The notes under the pieces: model-generated
The model's input: only the letters and a program-made list of their open reading frames with translations
Told to the model about the DNA's origin: nothing
The model's database searches: none
From: JACNLC01 sp964607375
Lineage (GTDB): Bacteria; Fidelibacterota; Marinisomatia; SCGC-AAA003-L08; JACNLC01
DNA length: 64,000 bases
NCBI GenBank assembly: GCA_964607375.1
Contig: CAZSJY010000001.1
Coordinates: 1 to 64,000 of the forward strand
Reading direction: 5' to 3'
Program-made: the position numbers and the translations under genes
In this document: positions 1-9,124 of the stretch, in pieces
Layout: each line of letters opens with the position of its first letter
Position numbering within the stretch: the stretch's first letter is position 1

Positions 1-121
1 TATGAAACTACAATTTCATATTTCAGAAAATTACTAAATTTTCGCATTTACTCTATTGTTTGTATCGGATTGTATTACTGCTGTAAATTTGCTGTCTAGT
101 TTTAATAGAGGATATACAAGA

Positions 122-1414
122 GTGGCTGAGTTAAACACCAATATAAAAGATATAAATAACTTTACCCGTCAAATAACAGTAAATGTTCCGTGGGAAGAAC
201 TCCAAGATGAATTTCAAAATTCTGTTAATGGTGTACGAGAATCTTTTAGTTTTCCGGGATACCGAAAGGGAAAAGTCCCAATCAAAATTATTAAGAAAAA
301 TATCGGCACAAAAATTGAGTTTGATTTTGGTGAAAAAATGATTAATAAATATTATTTTAAGTCATTAACCGAATTAAAAATTGTTCCTATAAATCAGGCA
401 AAAATTGCAGATTTATCGTTTTCTGAAGGAAATAATTTAGTTTTTACTGCAACTTTTGAAATTGCTCCAAAAGTAACTTTACCTGATTACGAGAAGAAAT
501 TGAAAATTGAATCCACAAAATACACTTCGACGAATTTTGACATTGAAAGTGAACTAAAAAAATATCAAGAACAATTTTCAACAATTAAAGAGATTGAAAC
601 CGGAGCTGATGCTGGATATTACATTCAGGGTGATTTCCAGGAACTAGATGAAAATGGTGTAGCAATCATTGGAAAAAAACTAGAAAATCGTTATATCCAA
701 CTTGGTGAAGGGGCTTTTGGGGGAGATGTTTTATCTGCCTTTAAAGGAGCTAAATCTGGGGATATAATAAAAATAAACCCTAAATATGACGATAAAGAAA
801 TCCGATACGAGGTTACAATACATAAGGTTGAAGAACAGGTATTGCCACCGTTGGATGATGATCTTGCTAAAACTGTTGATAATTCGTTAAAAACACTTGA
901 TGATCTTAAAGAAAAGATTAAATCACAAGTTGATACTGAACTCGAAAATGAACACAAAAAACAAGTCCGCCAATTGATATCTGATTATTTTGTAAATAAA
1001 TCTAACACAGATGTTCCAGATTCTATGAAAGAACATTATCTAAACAGTGTGATTGAAGATGTAAAAAAACAAAATTACAACCAAGAAAAAATCAATGAAG
1101 ATGAGATTAAAAAGTCTTATGATAAAGTTGCTGATTGGAATATTAAATGGCATCTCATAAGAGAAAAATTGATTTCCAAAGAAAAAATAGAAGTCACAGA
1201 TGATGATATAAAAACAAAGCTGGATGATCTTGTTAAGAAAAATCCTGACCAAGCTGTTCAAATAAAAAAATTCTATAAAACTGCTGACAACAAGTCTCGT
1301 ATTAAGGAAGATTTGTTAGACGATAAGCTTTATGAAAAATTAATTACTTTTGCTACAATCAAAACAAAAACTAAATCTATGGATGATTTGCGAAAGGAAA
1401 GCAAAAAATCGTGA
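122..1414 (+). CDS. tig: Trigger factor, ribosome-associated chaperone
   Basis: Trigger factor binds at the ribosome exit tunnel and shields nascent chains. Numbering from the GTG at 122, the ribosome-binding signature FPGYRKGKVP lies near residues 44-53. A FKBP-like domain follows from about residue 155 and a helical, Lys/Glu-rich chaperone arm runs to the end. At 430 residues it has full family length. An open frame extends upstream to a TTG at 56, but a GAGGAT ribosome-binding site about 10 nt before GTG 122 and the family's N-terminal length favour the GTG. It leads a tig-clpP-clpX operon: the clpP Shine-Dalgarno overlaps the tig stop. The identification is secure; only the start is inferred. 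Confidence 0.95.
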   Translation: MAELNTNIKDINNFTRQITVNVPWEELQDEFQNSVNGVRESFSFPGYRKGKVPIKIIKKNIGTKIEFDFGEKMINKYYFKSLTELKIVPINQAKIADLSFSEGNNLVFTATFEIAPKVTLPDYEKKLKIESTKYTSTNFDIESELKKYQEQFSTIKEIETGADAGYYIQGDFQELDENGVAIIGKKLENRYIQLGEGAFGGDVLSAFKGAKSGDIIKINPKYDDKEIRYEVTIHKVEEQVLPPLDDDLAKTVDNSLKTLDDLKEKIKSQVDTELENEHKKQVRQLISDYFVNKSNTDVPDSMKEHYLNSVIEDVKKQNYNQEKINEDEIKKSYDKVADWNIKWHLIREKLISKEKIEVTDDDIKTKLDDLVKKNPDQAVQIKKFYKTADNKSRIKEDLLDDKLYEKLITFATIKTKTKSMDDLRKESKKS

Positions 1415-1430
1415 AGGAGAGATTACCAAT

Positions 1431-2012
1431 ATGTTAGTACCTATGGTTGTGGAACAAACTGGACACGGTGAAAGAGCTTATGACATTTACTCTAGGCTTC
1501 TAAAAGATCGAATAATATTCTTGGGGATGCCAATAGATGACCATGTTGCCAGTTTAACTATTGCTCAACTTTTGTTTTTAGAAGCAGAAGATCCTGAAAA
1601 AGATATTTTTATGTATATCAATTCTCCCGGTGGAATTATCACATCAGGTTTTGGTGTAATTGACACTATGAAATACATTAAACCTAATGTTGCAACAATA
1701 TGTATGGGGCAAGCAGCAAGTATGGCTGCAATAATTTTAAGTAGCGGAACTAAAGGAAAACGGTCTGCACTTGCTAATTCAAGGATCATGATTCACCAAC
1801 CACTTGGTGGCGTAGAAGGACAGGCTACAGACATTGAAATTCATACAAAAGAAATTTTATTTTTGCGAGATAAATTAAACAAACTCCTTAGTAAGAACAC
1901 CGGAAAATCAGTTAAAACAATACAAAAAGATACAAACAGAGATAATTTTATGTCAGCTGAAAATGCTTTAGAATATGGAATTATTGATCAAATTGTTACA
2001 CGCAAAAAATGA
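1431..2012 (+). CDS. clpP: ATP-dependent Clp protease proteolytic subunit
   Basis: ClpP is the tetradecameric serine peptidase that degrades substrates unfolded by ClpX. The 193-residue protein carries the full triad: Ser97 in GQAASMAA, His122 in MIHQPLGG and Asp171 in TNRDNF. The frame is open upstream into tig, but ATG 1431 is preceded by AAGGAGA at 8-10 nt spacing and gives the normal mature-like N-terminus MLVPMVVEQTGHGERAYDIY. It overlaps clpX by four bases (ATGA), so the two subunits are probably translationally coupled. There is no sign of degeneration, and the identification is secure. Confidence 0.97.
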   Translation: MLVPMVVEQTGHGERAYDIYSRLLKDRIIFLGMPIDDHVASLTIAQLLFLEAEDPEKDIFMYINSPGGIITSGFGVIDTMKYIKPNVATICMGQAASMAAIILSSGTKGKRSALANSRIMIHQPLGGVEGQATDIEIHTKEILFLRDKLNKLLSKNTGKSVKTIQKDTNRDNFMSAENALEYGIIDQIVTRKK

Positions 2013-3250
2013 CAAAGAATTCTAACAATTCAGCAACCAAGCACCAATGTTCCTTTTGTGGAAGTTTCGAAAATGATGTTGAGATGCTAGTCGAAGGTAT
2101 TGACGGATTTATTTGTGACAGATGCGTTTTTGCTGCTTCTGATATATTAACTCAAGGAGTTCGACAAAATAATGATCATTTAAATTTTGAAATACAGAAA
2201 CCTCATGGCATTAAAAAGGAATTGGATAAATATATTATTGACCAGGAAAGGGCTAAACGTGCTGTCGCTGTTGCTGTTTACAATCACTACAAGAGAATAA
2301 ACAATCACAACTCTGAAGAAGATTCTGTAGAATTAGAGAAAAGTAACATTCTTCTCGTAGGTTCAACAGGTACTGGCAAAACTCTAATTGCCAGAACGCT
2401 TGCTAGATTTCTTAATGTACCGTTTGCAATGGCAGATGCTACAGTTTTAACAGAAGCAGGATATGTGGGAGAAGATGTTGAAAATATTTTAGTCAGACTT
2501 TACCAATCAGCCGAATATGATGTTACCAGAGCAGAGCGTGGAATAATTTATATTGATGAAATTGACAAAATTGCTAAACGAGATAATAATGTGTCCATCA
2601 CTCGTGATGTGTCAGGTGAAGGTGTTCAGCAATCTCTCTTAAAAATATTAGAGGGGACAAAAGCTAATATCCCACCTAAAGGAGGTAGAAAACATCCTGA
2701 ACAACCATTAGTTACAATTAACACATCTAATATTTTATTTATTTGTGGTGGTGCATTTACAAACTTGGAAAATATTATTAAAAAACGCTTGTCTGGGGGT
2801 GGAATGGGTTTTGGCAGAGAAACTAAAGAAATACTGAGCGACAATCAAGCATTAGCACATTTACAGACTGAAGATTTGATTCACTATGGATTTATTCCTG
2901 AACTTGTAGGTAGAATTCCTGTGATTACTCATTTAGAAAGTCTGTCAGAAAAAGCACTGCACTCCATTTTAACTCAGCCACAAAATGCTTTGATCAAACA
3001 ATACACAAAATTATTTGAAATGGAAGGCATTAGCATAGAATTTACTCCTAATGCATTAAAAAAAGTAGTTCAGTTATCTATGGAAAGAAAAACGGGTGCA
3101 AGGGCATTAAGGGCTATTTTAGAAAAAGCAATGGTAGATATTATGTTTGAATCTCCATCAATGAAAAATGTAGATACTTGTGTAATTACCGAAGATGTGA
3201 TTCAAAAAGGTAAAAAACCTATATATAAAAAAATACGAAAAAGTGCTTAA
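2009..3250 (+). CDS. clpX: Clp protease ATP-binding subunit ClpX
   Basis: ClpX is the AAA+ unfoldase that feeds ClpP. The 413-residue protein has the N-terminal Cys4 zinc-binding domain (Cys14, Cys17, Cys36, Cys39), Walker A GSTGTGKT at 118-125, the GYVG pore loop at 151-154, Walker B IIYIDEID at 179-186 and the RKH pore loop. A GFG-containing segment (GGGMGFGRETKE) sits where ClpX carries its ClpP-docking IGF loop. The start overlaps the clpP stop. A tRNA-Leu gene follows after only 19 nt, and no clear terminator is visible between them. Confidence 0.97.
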   Translation: MTKNSNNSATKHQCSFCGSFENDVEMLVEGIDGFICDRCVFAASDILTQGVRQNNDHLNFEIQKPHGIKKELDKYIIDQERAKRAVAVAVYNHYKRINNHNSEEDSVELEKSNILLVGSTGTGKTLIARTLARFLNVPFAMADATVLTEAGYVGEDVENILVRLYQSAEYDVTRAERGIIYIDEIDKIAKRDNNVSITRDVSGEGVQQSLLKILEGTKANIPPKGGRKHPEQPLVTINTSNILFICGGAFTNLENIIKKRLSGGGMGFGRETKEILSDNQALAHLQTEDLIHYGFIPELVGRIPVITHLESLSEKALHSILTQPQNALIKQYTKLFEMEGISIEFTPNALKKVVQLSMERKTGARALRAILEKAMVDIMFESPSMKNVDTCVITEDVIQKGKKPIYKKIRKSA

Positions 3251-3269
3251 TTTATAGCACAGTCAATAT

Positions 3270-3351
3270 GCCACAATGGTGGAATTGGTAGACACGCTGG
3301 TCTTAGGAACCAGTGCTTCGCGGCGTGGGGGTTCGAGCCCCTCTTGTGGCA
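3270..3351 (+). tRNA. tRNA-Leu, anticodon UAG
   Basis: The acceptor stem GCCACAA pairs with TTGTGGC, followed by discriminator A at 3351. The anticodon arm is CTGGT-CTTAGGA-ACCAG, placing TAG at the anticodon. The T arm is GGGGTTCGAGCCCC-like, and a long variable arm marks a class II tRNA, as expected for leucine. The 3' CCA is not encoded (ACAA follows), so it must be added after transcription. It lies between clpX and the cold-shock gene. Confidence 0.95.
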
Positions 3352-3387
3352 CAAAGCATAAGGGCAATAATGCAGAAAGGATAACTT

Positions 3388-3600
3388 ATGGCTGATAAAG
3401 AAAAAGGAACCGTTAAGTGGTTCAATGAAAAGAAAGGATTTGGATTTCTAACAAGAGAAGATGGAACTGATATTTTTGTCCATTTTTCAGATATTCAATC
3501 AGATGGATTTAAATCTCTTCAAGACGGTCAAGCAGTAGAATTTTCCGTTGTTGATGGAGAAAAGGGGTTACAAGCAAAAGAAGTAGTAATACAAGAATAA
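3388..3600 (+). CDS. Cold-shock domain protein (CspA family)
   Basis: This is a 70-residue single OB-fold nucleic-acid chaperone of the CspA/CspD type. Both RNA-binding motifs are intact: RNP1 KGFGFL and RNP2 DIFVHF, with the conserved KWFNEKKGFGF start of the domain. It is preceded by AGAAAGGAT as ribosome-binding site. The upstream leader is short, so there is no obvious long cold-sensing 5' UTR unless transcription begins within or before the tRNA. It is followed by a perfect bidirectional terminator. Confidence 0.95.
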   Translation: MADKEKGTVKWFNEKKGFGFLTREDGTDIFVHFSDIQSDGFKSLQDGQAVEFSVVDGEKGLQAKEVVIQE

Positions 3601-3630
3601 TTCTAATAATATTATAATCTATCGATACAA

Positions 3631-3660
3631 AAAAGGGGATAACATATGTTATCCCCTTTT
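3631..3660. terminator. Bidirectional intrinsic terminator
   Basis: This is a 30-base perfect palindrome with half-site AAAAGGGGATAACAT, A-rich on its left flank and T-rich on its right. It sits between the convergent cold-shock gene (+) and the secreted protease gene (-). It gives a GC-rich stem followed by a T tract in both directions, so it should terminate both transcripts. Confidence 0.9.
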
Positions 3661-3678
3661 CTTTTCTCCCACTATATC

Positions 3679-6600
3679 CTATTTAAGCAGTAGCAATTTG
3701 CTGGTTTCGGATTTATTGTTTACCTCAAGTTTTAGTAAGTAAAAACCAGAAGCTTGGTTTCTTGCATCCCAAACAACAGAATGATTTCCGATACTAGTCT
3801 GACCACTTAACATTGTTTTTATTAACTGTCCACTGATATTGTAAATACTTAGGTTTATATCGCTTTCGGCTAATAACTCAAAAACTATGGTTGTGGTTGG
3901 GTTGAATGGATTAGGGTAATTTCCTATTAATCTGAAATTATTCGTAATCACCTCATTTCCAATTCTTAACAATTTTGGTTCAAAATCGTTACCTCGGTTT
4001 CCATTCACTTCAAACTTTAGAGACTCTGAAAGTAGATATTCTTTCCCTGAAATTGAGTTAAAATATCTGTAATTCAGTTCCTCCTCTGCCTCTCCATATA
4101 CCATCAAATTGAATGTAAGCTGATTTGTTACAGGGAAGATTGTTGCTTGTACTACTCCCCTACATTCGTCTTCCATAAACACTGCAAGCACATCAGTGGC
4201 AGAAATATTGTTTACTGTTGCTGTTACTGTCATATTGTGCTCATAAAGATGAGGATTAACAGACCACAACAAGTCTGATGATTGGGGTGGTTTATCTTTG
4301 AATAATTCAGGTACTCCGTAAACTAATGTTGATTCTGAAATCATGTCTAACATATATCCATCACCAGGGTACATTAAATCCAATCCATACCATCCAAACC
4401 CTTCATAATAAGTTGCAAATCCGGTTTGATTTTTTATCATCTCTGCATTGGCACCAATACTTGCCAATGCAGAATTTAGATTATTAGCCTGTTGAGGTAG
4501 ATATCCAATCCAGTTCCAACCACCAACTAGTTCAATATGTGTGTTAAGGTAATCAACAGGTGATCCTTCAAAATCTAAAGAACCATCTAAAATCATTTGA
4601 ATCATATACATACTTTTAGTATCAATTAAATCCAATCCATACCATCCAAACCCTTCATAATAAGTTGCAAATCCGGTTTGATTTTTTATCATCTCTGCAT
4701 TGGCACCAAGGGTTGCAAGAACTGTATTTAAACTCATATCATCACCACTAACATTAACTGAGAACCAATTCCAACCAGTAGAAAATGATAATGAAATTTG
4801 TACCGATGATGTAGTAGAAAACTCCATCGGATTCATATCATCACCGATAATATCATTTGCTACAAAAGCAATACTCTGGTTGATGTTGCCATAAACAATA
4901 TCTTCAGAATAATCATATATCTTGAAAGTTACAGTTTCTCCTGATGATTGGTTGCTGTAAATCATCATATTTACTGTATAACGACCAGTTACAGGGAAAT
5001 AACTTGGGTTTGCAACCCCCCTGCATTCAGCTCCAACAAATGCTCCAAGTAAATCATTTTCATCAAAAGACTCTTCGCCTTCAATAAACAATAAACCTGC
5101 AAGAGTTAAATTAAACTCATATTGTGGGATATCTACTGACCAACTAGGATAATTTGGATTCAAAATTGCGTGCACTTCTATCGGCTCCATATCGTTTCCA
5201 ATAATATCATTAGCTGTAAAATCAATTGTCTCTACAACATTTGAATAAACAAAATCATCAGAATAGTCATACGCTTTAAATGTCATAGTTTCACCAGAGC
5301 TTAAATTGCTGTAAGCCATTAAGTTGACTGTGTAATGTTCAGTTACAGGGAAATAACTTGGGCTTGCAATTCCTCTACATTCATCCCCAACAAATGCTCC
5401 AAGTAAATCATTTTCATCAAAAGACTCTTCGCCTTGTATAAACAACAATCCAGCGAAAGTTAAATTAAACTCATATTGTGGAACATCTACAGACCAATTA
5501 GGATAATTTGGAGGTTCTATATTTTCTTCAACAATAAGTGTAACAGAAACAGAAATAATTGATCCCGTATTGTGATTGATATCTATATTTGAAGAGTATG
5601 TTCCTTCGGTTAATCCGTCTGAATCAAAAGTTATAGAAATATTATCTGTTTCCCCGACATTGCACGATCCTGAAGCTGGACTAACCGACAACCAATCACT
5701 TCCAACTACAGATAAGCTATATGTCAAAGTTGAGCCGGGGTCCCCAGAATTTGTGATCTGCAATGTTTGCTCAGCAGTTTCATTAGTAGATAACGACTGT
5801 AAAAAAGAATTCGGATTAATAGAAATACTTGCAACCGGCAACAATGTTAAACTAAAATAACTATTACTGTAATCATAAATAGAGGAATTGCCGGCATCAA
5901 GGATCTTAATTCTATAATTGTCTGTTTCACCATATTCAGATGGTATAGACCAAGGATAGCTACCATCATTTGTAGTATTACTGGCAATTGTTGCATAATA
6001 ACTTGTTCCTTGATAAAGTTGTATTGTTACACCACCGCCAATATTAACACTTGTCCAACTGATATTGTGTGATGATCCAATTTCCCAACTTTCACCCCCA
6101 TTCGGAGCAGTAACAGTTATTGAAGGTGGTGCTGATAGTGTGAAATCACTATTGCTGTAATCATAAGTAGCTGAATTAGCTGTATCTGATATTTTTATTT
6201 TGTAATAACTTGATAAGTCATAACTATCAGAAATGGTCCAAGAATAACTTCCATCATTAGGTGTGCTTGTGGTTATTGTTGCATAAAAACTACTGTTTTT
6301 GTATAGTTGGATGTTTACATAACTACCTGTATTATAGCTTGTCCAAGTGATTGGGTGGGTAGCTCCTACTTCCCAGTCTTCGCCTCCATTTGGATCTGTT
6401 ATAGTAATAACGGGTTCTACAGCTCCATCATAAGTACCATCTAATGTTGTAGCGCCACTATTAGTTGGATCTAACCAATCTCTTAGACGATAAGACGAGC
6501 TACTTCCATCCCAGCCATATGAAAATTTACCATACAAATCGTAAGTACTCGGATCTTCACAGGGTAAATCTGGGCCACCTGATAATTGCCCAACAACCCG

Positions 6601-7743
6601 CCCAGCATTATTAAATACCGGAGACCCTGAAGAACCACCTGCTGTTCCTCCATTGTCCCAAATTACTTTCCAATGTGTGCCATAATTATCCCATCCAGCA
6701 TTTGTTGCATAATCATTATCAAAGTTGATTTTTTTAGGGTCACCCCCAGGATGATGAACACCGCAAGATATTTGAGGAGTTGTACCTGAATTGTCCCATC
6801 CTGCATAAAACACCCCCCAAGATTCAGGGATATTGTCGTTTATTTTGAGCAAGGCAAAGTCTGGACTCATCCCGTAGGATCTTGCCTTTGTGGATGAGCT
6901 ATAGGCATAAGAGCCATAACTGGCAGCAGTTCCACTACAAGATGTTGTTTCATAGTTAAAATAAAACCTAAATGTACTAGGATTTTCTCCATCTACACAA
7001 TGATCCGCTGTTAGGAAATAAGGTGTAAGATCTTGCGATGTGTTGTTAACCATTGATCCACTACAAATGTATGCACCCATATCTAACCAAGCAGCCGCAT
7101 TAACCTGATCTTCGTAAGGGTCTGCATCAGAACAAACAACATTTATACCACAAGCTCTATCCCGATCCGAATTACTAAAATTCATAATGTCCCGGTAATC
7201 GTGAATAATTTCTGATATAGTAATTGATGCTTTTTTAGATGAATTTGCTGGTTCGTAATATTCAAGAATGATAGTATCACCTGAAACTAACGGAGTTGCA
7301 AAAATTCCATCAGAAGGATTATTTAATTCGGTATAAGCACCAAACACCATCTCATAATTTTTATTATAAACAAACAGAGAACTTCCGGTTAGTAAATAAA
7401 AGTCTTCATATTCCAATGAAATTGCATAAGCTCCTTCGCTTATAATTGTTAATCTCCATAGCTTGTCACCATTTTTTAGTGTTTCCCAAGTTCCACTATT
7501 GTTCATCGAATAATCAGCAAGGAACTTGTTTCCGTATCGAAACGGTGTTCCCATTGGCCGTTCTTCATCTTCAGTAAGCAACTTTTCGTGATCTATTGTT
7601 GGCATCATTACCGATTGAATATCCTCACGAACTTCAAACTTCGAACTATATGGTTTACCTCCTTGGTTTGTTTGACCAAACCCGATGGAGCTTATCACAA
7701 AGAACAATATTAGTGTCATTATTAATCTTGGTTCAGTTTTCAT
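3679..7743 (-). CDS. Large secreted lysyl-endopeptidase-like serine protease with repeats and C-terminal sorting domain
   Basis: The 1354-residue protein starts with a signal peptide (cleavage probably after SSIGFGQ, about residue 24). A chymotrypsin-fold protease follows with His248 in LTADHCV, Asp295 in SPDFALL and Ser372 in GSSGSPVF; this resembles lysyl endopeptidase or Glu-Xaa proteases. Two Ig-like/KNH-type repeats (APNGGESWE type) start near residues 450 and 545, followed by a BACON-like segment, two copies of a module beginning PNYPxWSVD, and two copies of a GWNWF module. The C-terminus has GNYPNPFNP and ends KLLLLK, as in type IX or FlgD-like sorting domains. GAAGGT precedes the ATG. 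It is probably a surface or secreted protease for protein degradation; substrate specificity is inferred only from fold similarity. Confidence 0.85.
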   Translation of the reverse strand: MKTEPRLIMTLILFFVISSIGFGQTNQGGKPYSSKFEVREDIQSVMMPTIDHEKLLTEDEERPMGTPFRYGNKFLADYSMNNSGTWETLKNGDKLWRLTIISEGAYAISLEYEDFYLLTGSSLFVYNKNYEMVFGAYTELNNPSDGIFATPLVSGDTIILEYYEPANSSKKASITISEIIHDYRDIMNFSNSDRDRACGINVVCSDADPYEDQVNAAAWLDMGAYICSGSMVNNTSQDLTPYFLTADHCVDGENPSTFRFYFNYETTSCSGTAASYGSYAYSSSTKARSYGMSPDFALLKINDNIPESWGVFYAGWDNSGTTPQISCGVHHPGGDPKKINFDNDYATNAGWDNYGTHWKVIWDNGGTAGGSSGSPVFNNAGRVVGQLSGGPDLPCEDPSTYDLYGKFSYGWDGSSSSYRLRDWLDPTNSGATTLDGTYDGAVEPVITITDPNGGEDWEVGATHPITWTSYNTGSYVNIQLYKNSSFYATITTSTPNDGSYSWTISDSYDLSSYYKIKISDTANSATYDYSNSDFTLSAPPSITVTAPNGGESWEIGSSHNISWTSVNIGGGVTIQLYQGTSYYATIASNTTNDGSYPWSIPSEYGETDNYRIKILDAGNSSIYDYSNSYFSLTLLPVASISINPNSFLQSLSTNETAEQTLQITNSGDPGSTLTYSLSVVGSDWLSVSPASGSCNVGETDNISITFDSDGLTEGTYSSNIDINHNTGSIISVSVTLIVEENIEPPNYPNWSVDVPQYEFNLTFAGLLFIQGEESFDENDLLGAFVGDECRGIASPSYFPVTEHYTVNLMAYSNLSSGETMTFKAYDYSDDFVYSNVVETIDFTANDIIGNDMEPIEVHAILNPNYPSWSVDIPQYEFNLTLAGLLFIEGEESFDENDLLGAFVGAECRGVANPSYFPVTGRYTVNMMIYSNQSSGETVTFKIYDYSEDIVYGNINQSIAFVANDIIGDDMNPMEFSTTSSVQISLSFSTGWNWFSVNVSGDDMSLNTVLATLGANAEMIKNQTGFATYYEGFGWYGLDLIDTKSMYMIQMILDGSLDFEGSPVDYLNTHIELVGGWNWIGYLPQQANNLNSALASIGANAEMIKNQTGFATYYEGFGWYGLDLMYPGDGYMLDMISESTLVYGVPELFKDKPPQSSDLLWSVNPHLYEHNMTVTATVNNISATDVLAVFMEDECRGVVQATIFPVTNQLTFNLMVYGEAEEELNYRYFNSISGKEYLLSESLKFEVNGNRGNDFEPKLLRIGNEVITNNFRLIGNYPNPFNPTTTIVFELLAESDINLSIYNISGQLIKTMLSGQTSIGNHSVVWDARNQASGFYLLKLEVNNKSETSKLLLLK
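4373..4457 (-). repeat. 85-bp exact direct repeat, copy 1 (C-terminal side)
   Basis: This copy is identical base for base to 4625-4709, with a 252-bp (84-codon) offset. It encodes the GANAEMIKNQTGFATYYEGF part of the second GWNWF module of the secreted protease. Flanking module sequence is similar but not identical. Confidence 0.9.
4625..4709 (-). repeat. 85-bp exact direct repeat, copy 2 (N-terminal side)
   Basis: This copy is identical to 4373-4457 and encodes the same stretch in the first GWNWF module. Exact nucleotide identity, wobble bases included, inside otherwise diverged modules suggests recent duplication or gene conversion. Confidence 0.9.
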
Positions 7744-7927
7744 TATTTACCTTCTCTTTCTTTTTCAATTAAAATTTATGGTTCTAAATTACCTATACTA
7801 ATTCTATAACTTTGTAACATAAATCACAAGTATTGAAATATATTGTTACAATTGGAAGTATTTCTGTTATTTCCTTTGAATAAACAACAAGTTCATTATT
7901 TGTTACTTCATAAAATATTTGTTGTCA

Positions 7928-7947
7928 TTTAAGATATTAATATCTTA
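7928..7947. promoter_or_regulatory. 20-bp perfect palindrome, candidate Rrf2 operator
   Basis: TTAAGATATTAATATCTTAA is a perfect palindrome in the 292-bp divergent gap between the secreted protease and the Rrf2 regulator, about 90 bp upstream of the regulator's ATG. Rrf2 proteins bind AT-rich dyads, and the core AAGATATTAATATCTT is reminiscent of NsrR-type sites. The assignment is inferred from position and symmetry. The rest of the gap shows nothing I recognise. Confidence 0.5.
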
Positions 7948-8035
7948 ATTTAGCATTCAGTAATTGATTGTAACTTGGTGATTATATTACCATTTCACTA
8001 TGTAATTTTATAAACTAAAATCAAAAAGGACTTTT

Positions 8036-8479
8036 ATGATATATTCAAAATCTGCCGAATATGCAATTCAAGCGATGATTTATCTTGCAGAACACCATGC
8101 CGAACCTAAAACTATGGTTAGTAAAATATCAGCTGAATACGACATCCCTGTGCATTTTTTATCAAAATTAGTACAGACCCTTGCCAAACATCATCTTATT
8201 AAGTCTTTCAGAGGAAGAAATGGTGGTATTAGATTAAATAAACCTGCTCGGGATGTTCGTGTGATAGATATTGTATATGCAATTGATGGTCCTCCCCCAG
8301 AAACTGAGATGTGTGTTATTGGGTTGGATGAATGTACAGATAATGTTGCGTGCCCTCTTCATAATAACTGGAAAATTATTAAAGAAAATATCAGAGTATT
8401 ACTTGGACACGAAAACCTTGAACACCTTGCAGAAGAAATCATAAAAAAACGCGAAGAACTTCGCGCAGAGAGCCTTTAA
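8036..8479 (+). CDS. Rrf2-family transcriptional regulator, probable Fe-S sensor
   Basis: This 147-residue winged-helix regulator has the Rrf2 N-terminus (MIYSKSAEYAIQAMIYLAEH), a recognition helix region (VHFLSKLVQTLAKHHLI) and the wing GRNGGIRLNKPA. Near residues 92-106 it has three cysteines spaced C-x6-C-x5-C, close to the cluster ligands of IscR and NsrR. AAAAAGGAC precedes the ATG. A hemerythrin-domain gene follows 22 nt after its stop, a pairing typical of nitric-oxide or iron-sulfur stress regulons. NsrR-like NO sensing is therefore plausible but inferred; IscR-like Fe-S sensing is the alternative, although no isc or suf genes are nearby. Confidence 0.85.
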   Translation: MIYSKSAEYAIQAMIYLAEHHAEPKTMVSKISAEYDIPVHFLSKLVQTLAKHHLIKSFRGRNGGIRLNKPARDVRVIDIVYAIDGPPPETEMCVIGLDECTDNVACPLHNNWKIIKENIRVLLGHENLEHLAEEIIKKREELRAESL

Positions 8480-8484
8480 ATTGT

Positions 8485-8500
8485 TTAAGTAAATACTTAA
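8485..8500. promoter_or_regulatory. Inverted repeat just upstream of the hemerythrin gene
   Basis: TTAAGTA-AA-TACTTAA is a perfect 7-2-7 inverted repeat ending one base before ATG 8502. It shares the TTAAG/CTTAA ends with the 20-bp palindrome upstream of the Rrf2 gene, so it may be a second operator or may hinder ribosome access. It occupies the place where a Shine-Dalgarno would normally be, and no clear ribosome-binding site is seen. Confidence 0.35.
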
Positions 8501-8501
8501 T

Positions 8502-9101
8502 ATGAGCAACATCCACGCAAAAAAGCATAATACAGAACCTAATTACGATTGTGATATCTGTAGTAACTATTTGAATCAACTTCCTGATGAACACATTATC
8601 CATATTTTCTATAGTGAACACGAAATTATATTGCAATATTTGTCTGATCTAAACCAAGTACGACAGAAAATTGATAGACTTAATACACCACTTGATCATC
8701 CCGAATTATTTGTACAATTAATAACACTTGCTGAACAATTATTGGAGGTTGATAAACACCACCTTCGAGAAGAAACAATATTATTCCCTGAACTTAAAAA
8801 AAGAAATATCAACCAATATCATCATGTGTTGCAGTCGGAACATTTCTTTCTAAAAGATTATAAAAAGAGTTTTCTTGCATTTGTAAAAAACCTCGAAGCA
8901 TCTGATTTTATATCGTATAAAACTCAAATGAACTATATGGCTAATGGAATTATCGGTTTGCTTAGGGAGCATATTTACAAAGAAAATCAATTTGTCTTTC
9001 CTATGGCATTAGAAGTTATCAAAACAAAAGGTGAATGGAAGGCACTTAAAGAAAAAAGCGATATTATAGGATATTCATTCTATATTCCTAATGTTACTTG
9101 A
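8502..9101 (+). CDS. Hemerythrin-like HHE-domain protein
   Basis: The 199-residue cytoplasmic protein has hemerythrin-type diiron ligand candidates in order: H in YSEHEIIL, H-H-E in VDKHHLREETILFPE, H in LQSEHFFLKDY, and H-E in LREHIYKENQFVFP. This matches the HHE domain of DUF438 and RIC/YtfE-type proteins that handle nitric oxide or repair Fe-S clusters. A CxxC (CDIC) near residue 20 is an additional feature. It lies directly behind the Rrf2 regulator, presumably in the same transcript. The window holds a second, longer relative at 40071. The exact activity is not known. Confidence 0.8.
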   Translation: MSNIHAKKHNTEPNYDCDICSNYLNQLPDEHIIHIFYSEHEIILQYLSDLNQVRQKIDRLNTPLDHPELFVQLITLAEQLLEVDKHHLREETILFPELKKRNINQYHHVLQSEHFFLKDYKKSFLAFVKNLEASDFISYKTQMNYMANGIIGLLREHIYKENQFVFPMALEVIKTKGEWKALKEKSDIIGYSFYIPNVT

Positions 9102-9124
9102 TTATAACAATTCTTTTTTGCTTG

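Noticed and set aside
691..957. Minus-strand open frames opposite tig, clpP, clpX and other genes
   Set aside because: They are shadows of well-supported genes on the other strand, without ribosome-binding sites or protein-like composition.
3271..3351. Possible protein-coding frame through the tRNA region
   Set aside because: The clear class II tRNA-Leu secondary structure explains the sequence.
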